A stretch of 64,000 nt of DNA from Triparma columacea (lineage: Eukaryota > Sar > Bolidophyceae > Parmales > Triparmaceae). The stretch lies in NCBI GenBank assembly GCA_030267965.1, contig BRYA01001541.1:1-64000 (forward strand), written 5' to 3'. Made by a program: the position numbers and the translations under genes. The notes beneath the pieces are model-generated. The model was not told the origin of the DNA and did no database searches. It saw nothing but the letters and a program-made list of their open reading frames with translations. Of the stretch, positions 12,201-22,616 are shown one piece after another. How positions within the stretch are numbered: the stretch's first letter is position 1; every line of letters starts with the position of its first letter.

Positions 12201-15200
12201 GAAAGCTTCTCAAGCAGTGTGTCGTGCCGAAGCCCGACAACCAGCTCCTCAAGGCCCACGGGTTCAACACTGCCGCTTTCGGGGCTGTCGGGAGGGGCCC
12301 CTCTGGCGAGAGCATGGACTACGTCCCCCTCTGGCTCAAGGGCTACGTGACCGAGGTCCTAGCCTACATCGAGTACGAGAGGAGGGCCTTGCCGCTGTCC
12401 CTCCTTTGCGACTCCAGAGACCGTGCCAAGGCGGCCGCTAGAAGCGGCCAGCCCCCTCCTCCCATCACTACCCCACTGTCTCCAAGAAAACAGCAGCAGG
12501 CTGCGCAAATAGAACAAACCAAGGAGATACCTTTTGAAGTCGCTGATAACGAGGGGAGGGCCAGCATGGAAAGGAGGATGCTCGACCTCACCCAGACTTT
12601 GAGCCTCGTCGGGAGGGTCCTTTCTAGGCACGCCCGCAAGAAGTTCAAGAGCCATTACAAGAACCCCAAGCCTCCCAACACCACCTCCCCAACCCCTCCC
12701 GCCGAAATCCCCGAGATCCACGCCCCTCTGCGCATCCTCAGTGACAAAGAGGTTGTGAAGAAGCTGTGGACTGACCGCGATTCGATCATAAATAGAATGA
12801 TGAACACCATGACGTATGCCGGACTTCGCTCCGAGGATATTGCCCTGCTTAGGAACTGCACGAAGGAATTCGCTTCCCTACAGCCAGAAAATGTGAAGCT
12901 CCTTGACGACCCCGTTCAAGCCGCCAAGGCCCGTAAGGATGTTAAGGCCGCCATGGAGAAAGTCAGGGAGGTCCTCATCTACAAGCTGTGCAACGGCAAT
13001 AAGTCCGGGCCCTTCAGTTGGGAGCGGCACGCTGCGGCGGCGGACCTGCTGCTAATGTATCAGTGTACTACAAATTTCGTTGAAGCGAACGGTTACAGTA
13101 CCTTCAGTTCTGACCCTGTCATGGTGTTTGCAAGGGAACTTGGGGTCGTGAGGAGGGACAAGCTCGCGAAGGCCAAAACTTCCATGAAAGGAAAGGCCCA
13201 GGCCGGCGGCGAAGTCGTCGAGATCTTGGTGGAGCGAAGCCCCGACGCGAAAAGGAACAACAGGGAACCCCACCACAGCACCCAAACAACGGAACAAAGG
13301 AAGCCTGAGACCAAGAAATCGTTCGAAGCTTTCAGATCGACCACTGTCGGGTTTAAGAAGAAGATGAAAATGGTCTTCGAGACCAGGGAATTCGCAGATA
13401 AGGCAAGAGACTTGGCAAACGTTTTTTTCCTCCACTCCCCTGAGGACGAGACTTGTGTTCCTCTTAAGGTTCTCACCAGACAGCAATGCGAAGACATGTG
13501 GTGCGAGCATGGCGAGGGGAACGACGTGGGGGATATTAGGGCAAGGGTTAGAGAGTGCTTCAAGAACTTAGGCCAGAAAAACAAGAACGCGTCGTCAACC
13601 ACATACTTCAAGGATTTTGGACTGAACAAATGGAGATTCATCGAGGGGCTCATTAGGGACTATCTGTTAGGGAAACAGACGAACATGGACGAAGGGCTAG
13701 TCGACGGCGAAGAGGGAGTTGCTATGGTCACGAAGGTTTACGAAAAGGACTACGTGTTGGGTCAACTACTTAGCTGGTACAAGGGGGGGATAGCCGAAGA
13801 CGAACCCGCCAAACCCAATGACCCAGAACCAGTCACGAGAAGACAGAGCAACGGCCTGGTTGGTGCGGACATGGCGGGGTGTCTCGCCCTTCCAGATTTC
13901 ACGACATTGTACACAAGGCAGGGGAGCATTTCAGGGAGCATTTCAGAGGAGGTAGCGAATTATAAGGAAGAGGTCAAGGTGTTTGAGAAGAAGTTGGCCG
14001 AATGGAATAGCGGGAAAGCAGCCGTTGAGGAGACCAACCGGCAGAACACGACGAAGTATGAGGAAGATTTGGAAAAATACGAGAAATTCTTGCTCCGGGA
14101 GGAGGTTCTAGTATCGAGGCAGGGAAAGACCATCGTCGCTTACCCCTCCCCTTCCAAGGAAGAGTGGGACAGCTTGGGGCTGAACTACACCGAGAGGTAT
14201 GACCAGGGATGCCTCGAGTCACCCCCTCTTGTTGGAGGCACGTTAGCCGGGCTTGCGCCTACTCCTCCTGTCTCCATGCTCCCACCCGAGAAGCCGATAA
14301 TCGAGGTTTGGAAGACACCCCGGCCTCTCGAGCCCGTCATGCCGAGAGACGCATTTACGTACAACGCCAGGAACAGAAGTTCCCTGCTGGACTGGATAAG
14401 CAGTGACTTTGACCGGAATGAACGCTGGACCTGGGACCTCGAGCGCACCTTCGGGGTCCCGAACAATAAATGTTTGATCGGGAGCCCGGTTCTTGACTTC
14501 CAGATATCCGGAGACGATACTAATCTGCAGACTGTCATCTGGTACCTTGGGGCAGGAGGGAACAACAAAAAGCAATCCGCGGGCGAGAAGAGCGAGAGGG
14601 AGCTCGTACTGAACAAAACCCTCGAGACGGCCAAGACAAAGAAGCAGAACTTCAACTGGGTTCAGTGCGATAATCCGCAGTGTATGAAATGGAGGAGGCT
14701 CCCCTGGCACGTTGACGTCGAGACACTCCCTGAGAGCTTCAAGTGCGAAGACAATATCTGGGAGATGTCCAAGGCCTCATGTGACGCTGATGAGGATAAG
14801 TGGGACGACCTTGCGGAGCAAATTAGCGGGATTCTAAAGAAAGAGGATATAATTGTTGGTCGGGAGCTTGACGTGTTCATCGAGGCCAAGCAAAAGTTTT
14901 GCGTTGGTCTAATTAGGAAAGTTGAGATTGAAAAGTACTCGATCGAGCGGGCTCTGGTAGAATACAGGGTGACTTCAAAGTACATGGAAGAGGAGTGGGT
15001 GGACATCGACTCCGGGCTCACTAAGTTCGCCCCGAAAAACTTTTACACCAAGACGAGGAAGAAGAGGACGAGGGAAGAAGACACCGAGCTTGAAGAGAAC
15101 GAGAAGAAGAAAGGAGGCGAGGTAAAGGGGATTAAGGAGGTTAGGAATGTTGAGGTCAAGGGGGTGGAGGTAGGGGTAGCTGGCAAGGACGTCGCACCAG

Positions 15201-15598
15201 TGGTGATGATGGAGGTGTCGGTAGAGGCAGCAGATGCACCAGTACCATTACCTGCACCCGCGCCTGCCCCCTTTACTTTATCAGCACCAGTATCAGCAAC
15301 AGTACCAGCAACAGTACCAGCAACAGTACCAGAAACAGTACCAGCAACAGTACCAGCAACAGTACCAGCAACAGTACCAGCAACAGTACAAGCAACAGTA
15401 CCAGCACCAGTTGCCGTGGCGATGGACGAGTCGGTTCCAGCGAAGGTGATTGAGCTGGAACCAACCCCAAGCAAGATGACGGAGGAAATACTGTCTATGC
15501 AGGGTATTGAAGCCGAGGTAAAGGAGGTGACTATGGATCATGAAATGATGGAGGTTGATATGCCTCAGAACGTGCTGGCGACCAATAACACGGACTGA
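9205..15598 (+). CDS. ATXR3/SDG2-like SET-domain H3K4 methyltransferase with CW zinc finger
   Basis: Six exons with matching phases: 9205-9597, 9791-10213, 10355-10626, 10722-11156, 11312-11848 and 11932-15598, giving 1908 residues. Residues about 79-125 look like a methyl-CpG-binding-type fold (LPDGW, then YYCPRGRTW). The SET domain spans about 590-740. It holds the AdoMet/catalytic motifs LSHSCNPTC (about 687-696) and GEELTFDYG (about 720-728), then a post-SET Cys cluster CLCGSLQCRG. The flanks (LHFAGAEQYQKIMK, then LWLKGYVTEVLAYIEYERR) match plant ATXR3/SDG2, which trimethylates H3K4. Residues about 1593-1645 form a CW finger (CDNPQCMKWRRLPW and later Cys), a known H3K4 methylation reader. 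A C-terminal ATVP repeat follows. Placement in the SDG2 class is established-family reasoning; the MBD-like call is tentative. Confidence 0.83.
9633..9691 (+). repeat. 22-bp tandem repeat in intron 1 of the SET gene
   Basis: Two and a half copies of a 22-bp GC-rich unit (GCTGTCCTTCGTGCCGGCGC plus two bases) lie inside the first intron. The copies are identical over their full shared length. Confidence 0.8.
15283..15414 (+). repeat. 12-bp coding minisatellite encoding Ala-Thr-Val-Pro repeats
   Basis: A 12-bp unit (CCAGCAACAGTA) repeats about ten times near the 3' end of the SET gene. It encodes a run of ATVP tetrapeptides with rare variants (ETVP, ATVQ). The frame is kept, as expected for an expandable linker. 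Confidence 0.9.
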
Positions 15599-15644
15599 AC
15601 AATAGCGAATGTCTTTTTTGCAAGTTTTTTGGTCACGCAGTTTA

Positions 15645-18481
15645 TTATTTCTTTTTCTTTGCTGAGGAGTTGAACTTGAATTCCTTTCCCGGGGGCGCGT
15701 TTGGCTTGTGTGTCACACTCCCAAACAATGCAGACGAGGTCGAAGCCTTCCGCTGCAGTCCTGGGAAGCGAGCCTTGTTTGATTTTTCAGGCCTGCCCTT
15801 TTTCAAAACTGGGGGTTCTTCGGCGACCCCTTCTCTATCGCCAAAGAAGGCCTGTGAAGACTGCGACTTCTTCATCGCCTGGAACTCTGTTAGGGTCATA
15901 TTTGAGGGTTCAATTGTATTCTTCCCGAGATTCCCGTCAATGGTCACGCGCTTAGACGGGTGGTTCATCGGCGTTATGAGTGGCATGGCTGCTCCTTCAG
16001 GCTGCTCGTCTTCAGTCTTTTCTGTAGTGGTGGTAATCTCAAGGGTTTTTCGCGCGGTTTCTGCGCTAGTGTGCATGGATGTTGATCTCTTGGACCTGCT
16101 CCTTCTTTCGTGCTTCTTCCCTCCCCTTCCCAACTTTCTGCTAAGTGTACCCTTAGGCGTCTTTGCTCCCCCCTTGCCTCTTTTCATGAGTTCTATAGCA
16201 CTAGCCATCCTTTCAACACTGCTTGGGTCCCTCTTGTTCACGTAAAGGTCATAACTGCATTCTACCGCCATTCGCCACATGTCCCTCTCGTCATGCCTAG
16301 GGACCGAAAAAGCATACTCAGATCCATTTCTTTGAGAAGTGAAGACCATGAGCTGCCTAGATTCACTGTAGGTATATGTGCAGTGTTTGAGATCGAGCAA
16401 GAGCCTCTCCTTTATTAGGCCAAACATGCTGTAGACGTAAAGCTGCGGGTGGATTGTGTGTGTGTGTGTGTGTATGTGTGTGTGTGCGTGTTTGAGCCAG
16501 TGTATACGTGTAAGCTTGCCAGAAAAATTGATTCTCCTGCTCGCACTGGCAGCTATTCTCACCTTATGCTCTGCCAACAGCGCCCAGCATTTTCTTGAGC
16601 GCGAAAGATCTGCCTTTTGAAAGGAGGCGTTGACAGCCTCATCATCCAAGGGGGGCCCCATCAAGTAGCCGCAGCTGTTAGTCATCCCATCCATGGGCTG
16701 AATTTCCAAAAGGATGTCCCCCTGCGGCGTGATTGCTGGGTTGTCCGTGTCGAGCCTCATATCCACTCCCTCCTTGGTCTTCGGCATGTAGAAAACTTCG
16801 TCCATTTCAATTCTGAATTGACCCCCAGACTTCCACGTCTCCTGGGTCGGGCGTGGATTCAAGTGAATGTAGCCTTGTCCTAGGGCCTGATGCCTGTTAT
16901 CATCATGGTCAACAACAGTTATAACAATCTTGGACGTCCCAGGGCACCCCGGAATAATGCAGTCGTAATCAAACTTGGGGTTGAGTGTATCAAACTGTGG
17001 GTCAGTCTCCCACTTCCATATCTGTCTGTCTTTCTCATCTAGGACTGTTATGATCACATATGGGTCAGAAAGGCCATTGTCGTAGTCCGAGGGGCAAAGA
17101 TTTGACCCTGAAATGATGTGCACACGGAGAGGCCTCGGCTTCTGCCTGCGCATCTGCTTGAAGCTGTGCCGCAGCTTGAAGGCCCTTGCCATGGCCTGGA
17201 GGCGGATGAGAAATCGTTTCATGGTGATGTAGCGAGTCTTACAAACTCGGCTTCGCCACTTTGCCACAATGAGTGTGGCGTAGTGCTGCTCGAGGTGATG
17301 CTTGTAGATCATTTGCTTTTCCTTCTCGTATTGCTTCTTCGAGTAGTTGATCTCGAAGATGCAGTCGGGACAACAAAAGTTGGCCGGATCCGGGCACGCG
17401 GTTGAGATGCACTCCGAATGGAATACCGCAGAACAGTACACACACCCGATGTCAAGATTCACCGGGGAGCCGGCCCTCGCCACTATTGTCGTGGGGATTC
17501 CAATAGTCTGTTCGACAGTGCAGTTCTGGCCACAAATTTCACAGTACTTGTTTCGCTTGCTCCCGAAGGGCAGCCTCTCAGGCGCAGTAAATTTGGGCTG
17601 GTATTGGAGGCCAGGGGTGGCGAGTCCGTCCAAAGCCACGTTATCTACCTTGATCATTTGAATGGCCTGCGATGAGCGACGAGCGAAGCAAGTCGCATAA
17701 AGTGGTTGCGTCAGTTGACGAGATAGCGAGCCTTCCAACAACAAATCGCACTCACCTTCTCCTTCTTGTACTGCTCCTCTACATCAATACTTTCCAGACG
17801 CGCAATGTCAAAGTCCTCAACTGAGAATTCTTGGTTGTGACTAGAGGCAGGACCAATGCCTCCACCACCAACCCGGCATCTGTGCTTCTCGTACATTTTA
17901 CCCACGCGCTCCTCATAAATACGAACCCATTTCTTCACCTTTGATTGTTGTTGATCATCGCCGTCAATACGCTTCCAAAGACCCCCGGGATTGTTACTTC
18001 CGGTCATCCCGGCCTTTAAGCCCTTGAGAATAGTCTCGGCTTTGTCATCTTCCTCCACCACCTGGCGAACATCCTCCAATTGTTTTTCACCGGCAAACTG
18101 CGACGAGCCACAAAAGGGGTTGCATTGGCGAAGAGTTAGATCGAGGGTTATGATCGTTATGACTTTAATATTAGAGTTTTGCATCTTATCGTATCATCTA
18201 CTTCTCACCTTTCGAAGCAAAGCTCTGGACTCACTAGACATGAACCTGTCCGTCGTATACTTTTGAATCCGCTCCCTAGAAGATAACCTCGGGAGACTCT
18301 GCGTATAGTTTCCGTGGTTGTGCTTCGGAACAATTGTGGCATTGTCAGAGGGGGGACCGCCAGAGGCAGCAGGCAAAAGACCCCCCGCCCCCGACGACAT
18401 CAGAGGCACAGACACGTCAACACTAAGCGGACCGTCCCCATCACACAAGACCTTATCCAGCTCCGCTGATAGTGAGTCCAT
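15645..18481 (-). CDS. PHD-like zinc finger, IQ, C2 and PH domain protein
   Basis: Minus-strand exons are 18481-18209, 18097-17756, 17666-16563 and 16442-15645, all joined in phase 0, giving 838 residues. Residues about 245-310 contain a Cys/His finger of PHD type (CEICG, CVYC, FHSEC, CPDC). Residues about 340-375 hold basic IQ-like helices (LIVAKWRSRV, LQAMARAFKL). Residues about 385-485 form a C2 domain with calcium-type acidic loops (DYDNGLSDPYV and DHDDNRHQ). Residues about 560-670 look like a PH domain split by the last intron (CWALLAEHK joined to LYVYSMFGLI, ending at the DMWRMAVE helix). The tail is basic and Ser/Lys rich. The set suggests a calcium- and phosphoinositide-regulated membrane adaptor, possibly with ubiquitin or chromatin reading. 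No named orthologue is recognised. It converges on the SET gene, 46 bp between stops. Confidence 0.75.
16443..16562 (-). other. 120-nt in-frame intron with (CA)n tract
   Basis: The intron starts GTGAGA and ends CCCGCAG on the minus strand. It is a multiple of three with no in-frame stop, so retention would add 40 residues in the middle of the PH domain. A TG/CA dinucleotide run sits at about 16457-16490. I treat it as an intron because it splits the PH fold and has consensus ends. Confidence 0.65.
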
Positions 18482-18728
18482 AATCAGCAGGCCAGTTGTG
18501 CTCCCAAGGTAGTTGACAAGGAGTCGTTGTTGTTTGTCTTGAAGTGGCTACGAAACGGATCAAGAACTCCTCGCCGTCGAAAAAAGTACGTAACAGGCAA
18601 CAAAACGGGCCTCAAAAATTATGGGACGTACCCAGGGACTTGGTTTCAAATGCCACAAAGATTCTTCAGCGCTTGGTCTTCGAGTCCGCCGAATAGAGCA
18701 GCGCCAAATCCACACATCAAAGAATCAA

Positions 18729-19657
18729 ATGGGTTCGGGAGCATCGACACCAGCCGCTTCAGACGTCCTCGAACAGGAGCTGGCAAAGCCTCCTGATGCA
18801 TCTGATATAACGCCAGGTGAGTATATGGAGAGAAATTGTGCCACCTCCCCGTCCTCAGTTTACCGGAGGGGTGGATTTGTGTTGGTTTTGGGATTTTGGT
18901 GGGAGAAGTGACTGAATTTCAGACTGGTGGTTTCACAGCTCCTCATTTCGGTTGACAATGCACGAGACATTGTCGAAAATACGCCCAAAACTCCATCCCT
19001 AACCTTTCTTCAACGACAGACACTGCCCTGGATGAGGTGAAGAGGCTTCGTGCGCTGCTTGCCAAGCACGTCACCCTGCCTTCTCCCCCTCCGCTCGTGA
19101 TATGCGGGCCTAGTGGGGTTGGGAAAGGGACTATCCTTCACAATTTGATGGAGACTTTGCCCGGGGTTTTCAAATTCTCAGTGAGCCATACAACCAGGGG
19201 CCCACGGCCGGGGGAGGAGGATGGAAAGGACTACAACTTCACTACAGTGGAGGACATCATGGATAGGATAGATAGGGGGGAGTTCCTGGAGTACGCGGAG
19301 GTGCATGGGAACTACTATGGGACCAGCTTTGCTGCGTTGCAGACGGAGAAGCAGGTAGTCATCCTGGACATTGACGTGCAAGGCGTAATGAAGGTAAAAG
19401 ATGCCGTGAAGGATGGCAAGCTCGGAGGGGCGAAGTACATTTTCATTCGACCCAAGGACCTCGAGTCCCTTGAGGCCCGCTTGAGGGGCAGAGGAACTGA
19501 GACGGAGGAAGCCATCGAGAGGCGGACAGCCAACGCCAAGGGGGAGATAGAGTACGGCGAGGTTGAGGGTAACTTTGACCGGATCATCGTGAACGACGAC
19601 CTTGATAAGGCTCAGGCCGAATTTGTTGACGCTGTGAAGGAGCTGTATCATATGTAA
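18729..19657 (+). CDS. Guanylate kinase with predicted N-myristoylation signal
   Basis: Exons 18729-18816 and 19020-19657 join at phase 1 and give 241 residues. The kinase core has the P-loop GPSGVGKGT (about residues 58-66), the GMP-binding stretch HTTRGPRPGE, GNYYGTS, and the lid region RLRGRGTETEEAI. All expected GMP kinase residues appear present. It phosphorylates GMP to GDP with ATP. The first exon encodes a start MGSGAS, which fits the N-myristoylation consensus (Gly2, Ser6), followed by an acidic linker. Most cytosolic guanylate kinases lack such a signal. The gene diverges from the C2/PH gene with about 250 bp between starts. Confidence 0.9.
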
Positions 19658-19721
19658 TTGTAAAGTCTCACTATTGGTATATAAACCAAATATTTTAATT
19701 GCTTTCTATTCTCTCACTCTA

Positions 19722-20723
19722 CTATTTCGAACCCTTCTTCGGTGGCACTGGGATGGGAACATAATCCCTATCCAAGGTCTCCCAATCTGCGGTTTTCCCC
19801 TTCTTTACCGCTTTACGGTGCGCTTCATCGGACCTTGCCTTGATTATATCGTCACTGGGTGGGCACTCGTACGTCTGCCCGACCTGGGCCGGCTTGCAGA
19901 AAAGCTCGTCGTTGTCGTATTTGGCCTTTCGCGTTCTGAGAAACGCCTTGGCTTTATCCAACCCGGGGCTACTCGCGGTGTCCTCAAAAATGCGTGGATC
20001 CATCGGAGGTTGCGTCGCCCATATTACGAAGTTTACACAATTCTTCAGCAGCTTGGCTCCGAATCCACTTGGAATAATGATCGCGACCGAGTGGGTGTGC
20101 TTGTCGATCAAGTCAGCATAGTCGTCGCTCCAACTAATCAGCTCCTTGGCCCGGGCGTACGCCCCTCTCGGTCCCGGAAGTTGGTACTTTCTTATGTCGT
20201 ATAGAGCAGCGAAGTGGACGTGCCTCTCATCGGTTTTTCTAAGCACGGAGGCTACAGCGTTGAGTATCATAGGGACGTTGGTATTATCCATATGAATATT
20301 GGCGCGCGAGGTGACATGCATGACATCCGCCCCGACATCTTCGTCGTAGTCAAAGTTGACTACAGCAAACTCACAGTCCTTTTTCAAGTGAGGGCCCTTG
20401 ACTTCTTGGTCAACCTTCCAACCATCCGGCCCATAGCCTTTTTCACACGCCTCTTCTTCTTCCTCATCAACCCTCTCAACCTTATGCTTTCCACTTTTGA
20501 AGAACCCCCAGCCACCCAACCCTTCGCCACCCAACCCTCCGCCACCCATCCCTTTGCCGTGAAGTTGGTCCCAAAAGATCCTAAGGGTTATGGACACTAT
20601 AAAGGCCGTTGAAACCAACAGTGATTTACCATCTAACAGCTCTGACTCGGGTAAGCTAATCTCATTCTGGACTATCACGGCGAGGGAGATGAAAATCACT
20701 GTTGCATCTACAACAACTGTCAT
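19722..20723 (-). CDS. Two-TM protein with possible SpoIIAA/STAS-like domain
   Basis: The frame is open further upstream to 20843, but that part has no ATG and an in-frame stop lies just beyond it. I therefore use the ATG at 20723 (333 residues). An upstream exon spliced near 20745 is also possible. Two hydrophobic segments lie near the N-terminus (VVVDATVIFISLAVIV and LLVSTAFIVSITLRIFW), then a Gly-rich linker and an acidic stretch. The C-terminal 180 residues look globular, with alternating strands and helices (HVHFAALYDIRKY, then HSVAIIIPSGFGAKLLKN). This pattern recalls the SpoIIAA-like/STAS fold, but motif support is weak. Function unknown. It converges on guanylate kinase, 64 bp between stops. 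Confidence 0.6.
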   Translation of the reverse strand: MTVVVDATVIFISLAVIVQNEISLPESELLDGKSLLVSTAFIVSITLRIFWDQLHGKGMGGGGLGGEGLGGWGFFKSGKHKVERVDEEEEEACEKGYGPDGWKVDQEVKGPHLKKDCEFAVVNFDYDEDVGADVMHVTSRANIHMDNTNVPMILNAVASVLRKTDERHVHFAALYDIRKYQLPGPRGAYARAKELISWSDDYADLIDKHTHSVAIIIPSGFGAKLLKNCVNFVIWATQPPMDPRIFEDTASSPGLDKAKAFLRTRKAKYDNDELFCKPAQVGQTYECPPSDDIIKARSDEAHRKAVKKGKTADWETLDRDYVPIPVPPKKGSK

Positions 20724-20878
20724 GGGGAAGGTCCTTGTGTCGTGTGGTTGTACGGGATCCTGGGCGAAGTGGATCGATTCGTGCTGGGAAGTTAGAATGG
20801 CAGATCCAGAGAAGCTTTTCTTGGCCGTAAACCAGGAATCCAAACAGAAACCCTAAACAATATAATGGTCGGCACAGA

Positions 20879-22569
20879 ATGAGGAACCCGGTCAAAGGAG
20901 TTTGCAGCAAAATGAAGACCCAATTACACGCCATCGACTTTTCTTACCCCGATAGCATAGTGCTGAAAATCGAAGACGATGGGAGTCGAATTCTCACCCG
21001 ACCTCATAGCACTAATGAAGAACCAGGAACAACTCTGAATAAAAAAAGACCAAAGGCGACAATCCAGGATCTCCCTCCTCACCTCCGCAACCTCGGGGAA
21101 CCAAGATTTGGGGAGCTAGACATGTGCCGGGTCTGCCCGACTGTGGCGCCCGAGGAAGAGCAGCTTCTGTCACGTGAGTACAAGGGCTGGATGAGGCTTG
21201 TGAGGTTCCCGGTGGAGTCCCGGAATGCAGACACGTCAGCCACGGAGAGCAGGGTGTGCGAAATTCGCGAGGACCCGTCGCACGCCGCCCCTATTTGCGG
21301 TATCGTCAGACGGCGCTATGCTATCGTTTCCAGGTACTCCTCCCCCAACGAAGACGGGTGGGTAAAAGTGGGGTACAGGAGCAAAGTGGGGTGGGCAAGG
21401 TACGACCTCTTCGCAGATATCAAGAGATGTAGGAAGTTTGAGCTATTCCATGGTCGAAATTACTTCTTCTGCAACGGTAAAATTATGACGGGGCCAGGTG
21501 AGAACGTGGGGCAAGGAGTGAAAGAGGAGGAGCGGGGCGATGATTTAACACCCTCACCATATAAGCAACATCATTTGTAACTTATTATATATATATGACC
21601 AACCCTCCTCACTCGCTTCTTGTGTGTGCCATCCCTCCTGTCGCAGACTTGCCCACTTTCAGGATGAGTAACTTGCTCATATTGGTGCCATCAGTGATAT
21701 GGTTCGCAGTAGTATTCCCCAAGCTCGACGGAAGAGGGACGAAGGCGTTGTGGCTCATCGCGAACGCTTGCGCCTTTATTAGCTCCTTTACGTTCCTTTG
21801 GCTCACCGCAACAACAGATCCGGGAATCATACCGAGGAGGGAGCCCCACGAAGAGCTCCTCGTCCCAGAACCGGTTGCCCAGAGCCTCAATATGAAGAAA
21901 GAGAGCCCAGATATTTGCGACGATCACCCCCTATCAGACAAGACAAGCCCTGCTGGTTGGAAGTATTGCAACACTTGCAAGGTTTATCGGCCGCCCCGCT
22001 CGAAGCATTGCAGCTTCTGCGACAACTGCGTCGACAGGTTCGACCATCACTGCCCGTGGACTTCGACGTGCATAGGGAGGAGAAACTACAAATATTTCAC
22101 CGCGTTTGTCTGGTCCTGCACCCTCCTTTGCGTCTTCATCTTTGTGTCAAGTTTCATGCTACTGAAGCAGGAGATGGACCTTGCAACAGACTGCGACGAG
22201 GACAACGTGGTGGAACCAACTGATGGGATCGACAAGTTCATTGACGCCGTGGCTAAGTACCCCGTCGCCCTTGGCCTCATGGTCTTCACCTTTTTCGCCT
22301 TTTGGTCGGTTTTCGGCCTCTCTGCTTTCCACTCAATCCTCATTTGCGTGGGGGAGACCACGAACGAGAACCTCAGGGGGGTCTATCAGGGGCAGGAAGG
22401 AAGCAAGATGAAGAAAGAATGGGACAGGGGTGGGTGTGGGAATTGCTGCCTGCATTGGTTCGGAGGGAAGGGGGAAGGGAGGCTCGGGGATATGGCAGAA
22501 GTTTTGCTTTCAGCCGAGCAGCGCGCGGGAGACGAAGCAAGCGATTCCCTGGTTCGGAATTCTGTGTAA
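20879..22569 (+). CDS. DHHC-type protein S-acyltransferase
   Basis: Exons 20879-21497 and 21647-22569 join at phase 1 and give 513 residues. The N-terminal 200 residues are soluble and contain a Trp/Gly-rich stretch (DGWVKVGYRSKVGWARYD) that could be an SH3-like module. Two TM helices follow, then the DPG motif (TTDPGIIP). The Cys-rich domain has zinc-binding Cys/His spacing (CNTCKVYRPPRSKHCSFC) and the catalytic DHHC at residues 339-342. Two more TM helices and a TTxE motif (TTNE) come after. All family hallmarks are intact, so an active palmitoyltransferase of Golgi, ER or plasma membrane is likely. The long N-terminal domain is unusual and may recruit substrate. Confidence 0.9.
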
Positions 22570-22616
22570 AAAAAACACGAACGACTCTATATATCTGAGG
22601 TACTGCTCTTGTTTTA

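Noticed and set aside
20724..20843. N-terminal 40-codon extension of the two-TM protein
   Set aside because: It begins at a TTG with an in-frame stop four codons upstream and has no ATG. An exon with an upstream start remains possible but is not shown.
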